The notes beneath the pieces were generated by a model. The model was given only the letters and a program-made list of their open reading frames with translations. It was not told the DNA's origin and ran no database searches. This document shows positions 59,995 to 64,000 of a DNA stretch of 64,000 bases, piece by piece. Source of the stretch: Sinomonas albida (lineage in GTDB: Bacteria; Actinomycetota; Actinomycetes; Actinomycetales; Micrococcaceae); the NCBI RefSeq assembly GCF_004919045.1, contig NZ_SWDW01000008.1:1-64000 (forward strand), in the 5' to 3' direction. Position numbers and translations under genes: made by a program. The stretch's first letter is position 1; each line of letters opens with the position of its first letter.

Positions 59995-61057
59995 GCCCCG
60001 CAAGGGCAACCCCGCCCTCGGCGAGGGCGGGGCGCGAAGCATGGCCGACGCGCTGCGCGCCGTCGACCGTCTGCGGCGCGTCTCGCGCCGCGCCCTCCTC
60101 ACGGGGATCATCGGCTCGGGCCTGCTCGCGGCGGACATGATGGTCACGCGGGCCGTCCAGGCGCAGCGCCGCTCGACCGTGGTCCTCACGGCGAACGACG
60201 ACGACGCGCGGCGGCGCTTCCCCGGTACCTCCTGGATCCTCCTCCCGGGCTACAAGACGAGCTGGGAAGAGGCGCAGCTCATCATCACGCTGCTCGCGCC
60301 GTCGCTTGGCGAGCGCGGACAGCTCGCCGCGGTGGGCTATTCGAACAACGGGCTCGAGGTCGACGAGGTCGTGAACGCGATTCTCGCGCACGCCTCGCGC
60401 TACAGGCTCGACGAGCTGCACCTCTACGGGCACTCGTTCGGCGGGATGCTCGCGATCGACGTCGCGGCCCGGCTAGCGCGTCTCGACGCGAGCGGCGCGG
60501 GAAACGTGCCGCGGGTGGGAGCGGTCGTGCTGGACTCGACCCCGGCCTCGAAGTACGACGTCAAGGACCTCTCGTGGTTCGAGGGCGTCGTCGAGCTGTA
60601 CGAGCTCGGCTTCAGGGTGCCCTCAATCCTGCGCGGCGGCTACGAGCTCGGGGAGCGCATCGTGAACAAGCACGAGCGGACGTGGACGCAGGTCCTGGAC
60701 CAGGCGCTCGAGCAGCTCACTCCGCTCGCGCCGTCGAGCGTGCTGATCCAGACCGAGTCGGAGTACATCTACAACTGGGACGTGACTCGGTTCGCCGGGG
60801 AGATCGGCGGGGCGCAGCTCGGATTCATCGGCAATCCCAGCGACCAGACCGTTGACTACGAATCGGCCCGTGCCCGATGGCAGAAGTACTTCCCAGACAA
60901 CCTCGTCTCATCCTCGCTGCAGACGCTGGGCGCCTTCCCTGCCCACGCGAGCCCCGAGTGGAGCGCCCTCGTGTACAACACGGTGCTCGGGCAGCTGCTC
61001 CCGCAACTCCTCCCGCTGCCGCGCAAGGTCGGCGGAGCGGGAGGCGGCGGGAGGTAG
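59975..61057 (+). CDS. Alpha/beta-hydrolase-like membrane-anchored protein
   Basis: The 360-residue protein is read from the ATG at 59975; an ATG 15 nt upstream is also possible. A basic N-terminus (RLRRVSRRALLTG) leads into one hydrophobic segment (IIGSGLLAADMMV), suggesting membrane anchoring or export. The body has the nucleophile elbow LHLYGHSFGGMLAID and a fold similar to lipases or esterases. The substrate is unknown. It overlaps pyrE and converges with the GH65 gene only 7 bp away. Confidence 0.8.
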   Translation: MSSDSTEPRKGNPALGEGGARSMADALRAVDRLRRVSRRALLTGIIGSGLLAADMMVTRAVQAQRRSTVVLTANDDDARRRFPGTSWILLPGYKTSWEEAQLIITLLAPSLGERGQLAAVGYSNNGLEVDEVVNAILAHASRYRLDELHLYGHSFGGMLAIDVAARLARLDASGAGNVPRVGAVVLDSTPASKYDVKDLSWFEGVVELYELGFRVPSILRGGYELGERIVNKHERTWTQVLDQALEQLTPLAPSSVLIQTESEYIYNWDVTRFAGEIGGAQLGFIGNPSDQTVDYESARARWQKYFPDNLVSSSLQTLGAFPAHASPEWSALVYNTVLGQLLPQLLPLPRKVGGAGGGGR

Positions 61058-61064
61058 GCCCGCG

Positions 61065-63398
61065 TTAGCGCTGCGGCGAGAGCACGCTGAGCCCGGCGGT
61101 CGGGAAGGCCCGGGGGAACACGCTCGGCACGGGCGCGGGCGTGGGCTCGAGCGGCACGGCCGTGGGCTCGGTTCCGACGCTCACGATCGAGCCCCGGACG
61201 CTCACGTCCATCGGATCGCCGGACTCGACGGCGAGCTGGAGGAGTCCCGGCGTGAGCCGGATGCTCAGCGTGCGGCCCTGGAGCTGGAGCCGGAACGCGA
61301 GGCTCTCCCAGTCGTCAGGCAGGCGCGGGTCGAAGTACGGGAGCGCGCCCTGGTCGCGGAAGCCCGCGAAGCCGTTCACGAGCGCGCTCCACACGCCGCC
61401 CGCCGAAGCCGTGTGGACGCCGTCGATCGTGTTGTGGTGCAGGTTGTCGAGGTCGATGAAGGCCGCGGTGGTGAAGTGTCGCAGTGCCTCCTCCGTGTAT
61501 CCGACCTCGGCGGCCATGATGCCCTGGACACAGGCGGACAGCGTCGAATCGCCCGTGGTGATCGGGTCGTAGAAGTCGAACGCGCGCTGCTTCTCCTCCG
61601 CCGTGAAGTCCTGCCACTGGAGGAACATCGCGAGCACGGCGTCGGCCTGCTTGAGCACCTGGTGGCGGTAGATGACCAGCGGGTGGAAATGGAGCAGGAG
61701 GGGGTACTTCGAGCGCGGCGTCTCCCAGTCCCACGGCTCGAGCGACATGAAGTCGGCGTCCTGGGCGTGGACCCGCATGTCCGGGTCGTAGGGCATGGCC
61801 ATGCGCTCGGCCATGTGCGACCACAGGAGCCGCTCCGTGTCGGAGACGTTCGGATGGTCGAGCGCCGCGGCCGCGCGGAGGTTGAAACGGGCCATGACGT
61901 TCGTATACAGGTTGTCGTTCACCACGGCCGTGTACTCATCCGGGCCCGTGACCCCGTGGATGTGGAACTGGCCGTTCTTGCCGAAGAAGCCCAGCGATGC
62001 CCACATGCGCGCCGTCTCGATGAGGACGTCGGCGCCGGAACCGGCGAGGAACGCGTCGTCTCCCGAGGCCCATGCGTAGCGCGCGGCCGCGTACGCGATC
62101 GCGGCATTGATGTGGAACTGTGCAGTGCCGGCGGCGTAGTACGCGCTCGCCTCCTGGCCGTTGATGGTGCGCCACGGATACAGCGCGCCGTCCACGTTGA
62201 GCTCGGCGGCCCGGGCAGTCGCCGCGGGAAGCATCGCGTGGCGGAAGTCGATGACCTGGCGGGCCGCCTCGGGCGCGGTGTACGTGAGGTACGGCAGGAC
62301 GTAGATCTCCTGGTCCCAGAAGTAGTGGCCCTCGTAGCCCGAGCCGGTCACGCCCTTCGCAGGGATGCCAGCGACCCCTGCGTGCGACGTGGCCTGCGCG
62401 AGCTGGAACAGGTTCCAGCGCACGGCCTGCTGGAGTTCGGGAGAGCCGCCGATCTCGATGTCGGCCGTGGCCCAGTAGCGCTCGTAGTGCGCCGCGCTCT
62501 CGGCGGCCAGCTCGTCGAAGCCGCGCACCGCGGCGGCCGCCGCGTCCACGAGTTCCGGGTCCGCGGCCGGGGCCACCGCGTAGCCGACTCGCTTCTCGAG
62601 CCGGAACGCCTCACTCGGGTCGATCTGGAGGACGTAGCGGACGCCGCCGCGGTCGCCGTCGGCCTCGGTGGAGAACGGCTGATGCAGCGTGTTCGTGGCA
62701 TGGTCGACGGCGATCGCGACGTGCTGCCGCGAGGTCACCGTGGACCACGCGAGCCTCAGGCTCCCGTTGGCCCCCTCCGCGGCGACCGCTTCGAGGACGC
62801 GGCCTGCGTGCCGGCCTGCGCGGCGAGGGTCGTGCTCCGAGTGGTCCTCCGTCGGCTGGTCCTGACGGTTGACCACGTGCGACTCGAAGTCGACGACGAT
62901 GCGCCGGTCGGCGCTGATCTCGAAGTCGATCGCGAGGCTCGAGCGGGACTGCGCACCGATGACGCGCCGTTCGCGCGTGGTGACGGACGCCCCGGACGCG
63001 GTCTGCCACACGATCGTGCATTCGTAGACGCCGGTCGCGAAGTCGAGGCGGCGCCGGTAGTCGAGCACCTCCGAGCCCGCGAGCGTGAGTTGCTCGCCGT
63101 CCACCCACACGGTCGTCTCATGCGTGTCGGGGACGTAGAGGATGCGCTGACCCTGCTTCGCGAAGCCGTACGCATTCTCTGCGTGCCGGATGTCGAACGT
63201 CTCGTGGAAGCCGTTCACGAACGTGCCGGGGAGCGCCGCGTCCGCCTCCGCGGTGTGGGATCCGCGGATGCCGATGTGGCCGTTGCCGAGGCTGAAGAGC
63301 GTCTCGAGCGCGCCTTCCGCGCCGGGAACGTGGCTCGTCTCGAGGAGACCCCACGCGTCGACGGGGAAGCGCAGGCGATCTGCAGTGACGAGAGTCAT
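61065..63398 (-). CDS. GH65 glycoside phosphorylase
   Basis: The 777-residue protein begins MTLVTADRLRFPVDAWGLLE. It has the GH65 layout: N-terminal beta-sandwich (FSLGNGHIGIRGSHTA), linker, the (alpha/alpha)6 barrel with GHYFWDQEIYVLPYLTYT and the catalytic Glu in HGVTGPDEYTAVVNDN, then KQADAVLAMFLQ and a C-terminal beta domain. These enzymes phosphorolyse alpha-glucobioses such as maltose, trehalose or kojibiose to beta-glucose-1-phosphate and glucose. The following beta-phosphoglucomutase-type gene fits this product. The exact disaccharide is not decided. Confidence 0.93.
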   Translation of the reverse strand: MTLVTADRLRFPVDAWGLLETSHVPGAEGALETLFSLGNGHIGIRGSHTAEADAALPGTFVNGFHETFDIRHAENAYGFAKQGQRILYVPDTHETTVWVDGEQLTLAGSEVLDYRRRLDFATGVYECTIVWQTASGASVTTRERRVIGAQSRSSLAIDFEISADRRIVVDFESHVVNRQDQPTEDHSEHDPRRAGRHAGRVLEAVAAEGANGSLRLAWSTVTSRQHVAIAVDHATNTLHQPFSTEADGDRGGVRYVLQIDPSEAFRLEKRVGYAVAPAADPELVDAAAAAVRGFDELAAESAAHYERYWATADIEIGGSPELQQAVRWNLFQLAQATSHAGVAGIPAKGVTGSGYEGHYFWDQEIYVLPYLTYTAPEAARQVIDFRHAMLPAATARAAELNVDGALYPWRTINGQEASAYYAAGTAQFHINAAIAYAAARYAWASGDDAFLAGSGADVLIETARMWASLGFFGKNGQFHIHGVTGPDEYTAVVNDNLYTNVMARFNLRAAAALDHPNVSDTERLLWSHMAERMAMPYDPDMRVHAQDADFMSLEPWDWETPRSKYPLLLHFHPLVIYRHQVLKQADAVLAMFLQWQDFTAEEKQRAFDFYDPITTGDSTLSACVQGIMAAEVGYTEEALRHFTTAAFIDLDNLHHNTIDGVHTASAGGVWSALVNGFAGFRDQGALPYFDPRLPDDWESLAFRLQLQGRTLSIRLTPGLLQLAVESGDPMDVSVRGSIVSVGTEPTAVPLEPTPAPVPSVFPRAFPTAGLSVLSPQR

Positions 63399-63485
63399 GA
63401 GTGTGTGCCGATCTGGAGGGGGAAGGATTGGGGGATGGGTGCTCTTGGGGGGAGCCTTGAAGGTCTAGCGGTGAGCCGCGAGGCG

Positions 63486-64000
63486 TCAGAGCAGCTCGGC
63501 GAGGTCGTTGACCACGAACGTCGCGCCCGCGGCGAGGAGCTGCTCGCTCCCGGCCCCGCGGTCAACGCCGACGACGGCGCGGAAGCCGCCCGCCGCCCCT
63601 GCCTGGACGCCCGAGACGGCGTCCTCGACCACGATGCACGCGCCGCGCGGCGCGTCGAGCAGCTCGGCGGCACGGTGGAACGTCGCGGGGTCCGGCTTGC
63701 CGGGGAGGCCCTCGCGAGCCGCCACGGCGCCGTCGACCACCACCGGGAAGACCTCGGTGAGGCCCGCGGCGCGGAGCACGGCGGGCGCGTTGCGCGACGA
63801 GGAGACGACGGCGAGCTTGAGCCCGCGCTCGCGGGCCGCCTCGACCAGGCGCACTGACCCCGGGTAGGGGGCAACGCCGTCGTCCTCGATGATCGCGTTG
63901 AAGATGCGGTTCTTCCGATTGCCCAGCCCCTGGACCGTCTCGTGGTCGGGGTCGTCGTCGAGCGGGCCCTCAGGCAGCACGATCCCTCGCGACGCGAGGA
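63486..64000 (-). CDS. Beta-phosphoglucomutase-type HAD hydrolase (5' end outside window)
   Basis: The reading frame stays open to the window edge, so the N-terminal part with the Asp nucleophile is missing. Visible are the cap region with NRKNRIFNAIIEDDGVAPYP, motif II LAVVSSSRNAPAVLRAAG, motif III GKPDPATFHRAAELL and motif IV CIVVEDAVSGVQAGAAGGFR. This is the PgmB subgroup, which turns beta-glucose-1-phosphate into glucose-6-phosphate. Its place directly upstream of the GH65 gene is the classic pairing. Confidence 0.88.
   Translation of the reverse strand, partial: LASRGIVLPEGPLDDDPDHETVQGLGNRKNRIFNAIIEDDGVAPYPGSVRLVEAARERGLKLAVVSSSRNAPAVLRAAGLTEVFPVVVDGAVAAREGLPGKPDPATFHRAAELLDAPRGACIVVEDAVSGVQAGAAGGFRAVVGVDRGAGSEQLLAAGATFVVNDLAELL

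Noticed and set aside
60852-63857. A 1001-codon open frame on the plus strand
   Set aside because: It runs opposite the GH65 and phosphoglucomutase genes, which carry clear motifs. The frame is an artefact of GC-rich codon use.

Overview
The window is high-GC DNA with GTG/TTG starts, purine-rich ribosome binding sites and many 4-nt ATGA/GTGA gene overlaps. Together with the Asp23/Gls24 cluster and the number of sugar regulons this suggests a soil or plant-associated actinobacterium, most likely Micrococcaceae (Arthrobacter/Sinomonas type). The genus is an inference from gene style only.

Region 1 (1-12.5 kb) looks like an accessory island. It holds a mercury-type operon on the minus strand (mercuric reductase, a carboxymuconolactone decarboxylase-like protein, a haloacid dehalogenase, a small Cys protein, and an ArsP-type permease carrying three YHS domains) and a divergent MerR. 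A second MerR is divergent from a 53-residue Cys-rich protein, and both share a duplicated operator. Then come decayed genes, a SnoaL-like gene with broken relatives, a secreted BNR-repeat protein, a MazF-type toxin-antitoxin pair, a serine-resolvase remnant, a VbhA-like antitoxin and a tRNA-3'-end-like stretch that may be an attachment-site remnant.

Region 2 (12.5-38 kb) is a chain of sugar-utilisation units. They are a GH51 arabinofuranosidase with a CUT1 ABC importer and a LacI regulator; a second LacI regulator with a ribose-type (CUT2) ABC importer, two Gfo/Idh/MocA oxidoreductases and a TIM-barrel isomerase; a GH26-like lipoprotein; a five-gene Asp23/Gls24 envelope cluster; and a trehalose/maltose-type CUT1 importer with its own LacI regulator.

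Region 3 (38-49 kb) has housekeeping genes (exonuclease III, NAD synthase) and a galactonate operon (GntR/FCD regulator, DgoD, 2-keto-3-deoxy-6-phosphosugar aldolase, sugar kinase), followed by two more Gfo/Idh/MocA enzymes and an isomerase.

Region 4 (49-59 kb) is a uronate system: LacI regulator, CUT1 importer, isomerase, uronate isomerase, fructuronate reductase, mannonate dehydratase and gluconate kinase. Mannonate dehydratase yields 2-keto-3-deoxygluconate, and the kinase and aldolase needed to finish the route sit in the galactonate operon of region 3. Four promoters between 45 and 57 kb carry near-identical operators at the same place relative to their -35 and -10 boxes, pointing to one LacI regulon.

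Region 5 (59-64 kb) has pyrE, an alpha/beta hydrolase, a GH65 phosphorylase and a truncated beta-phosphoglucomutase-type gene.

The most unusual structure is a repeat family found in three intergenic gaps (38.0, 46.3 and 59.1 kb). Each array has a central palindrome flanked by copies of an 8-mer at 31-bp steps on the left and, in inverted orientation, at 31-32-bp steps on the right. I do not recognise it as a described element.
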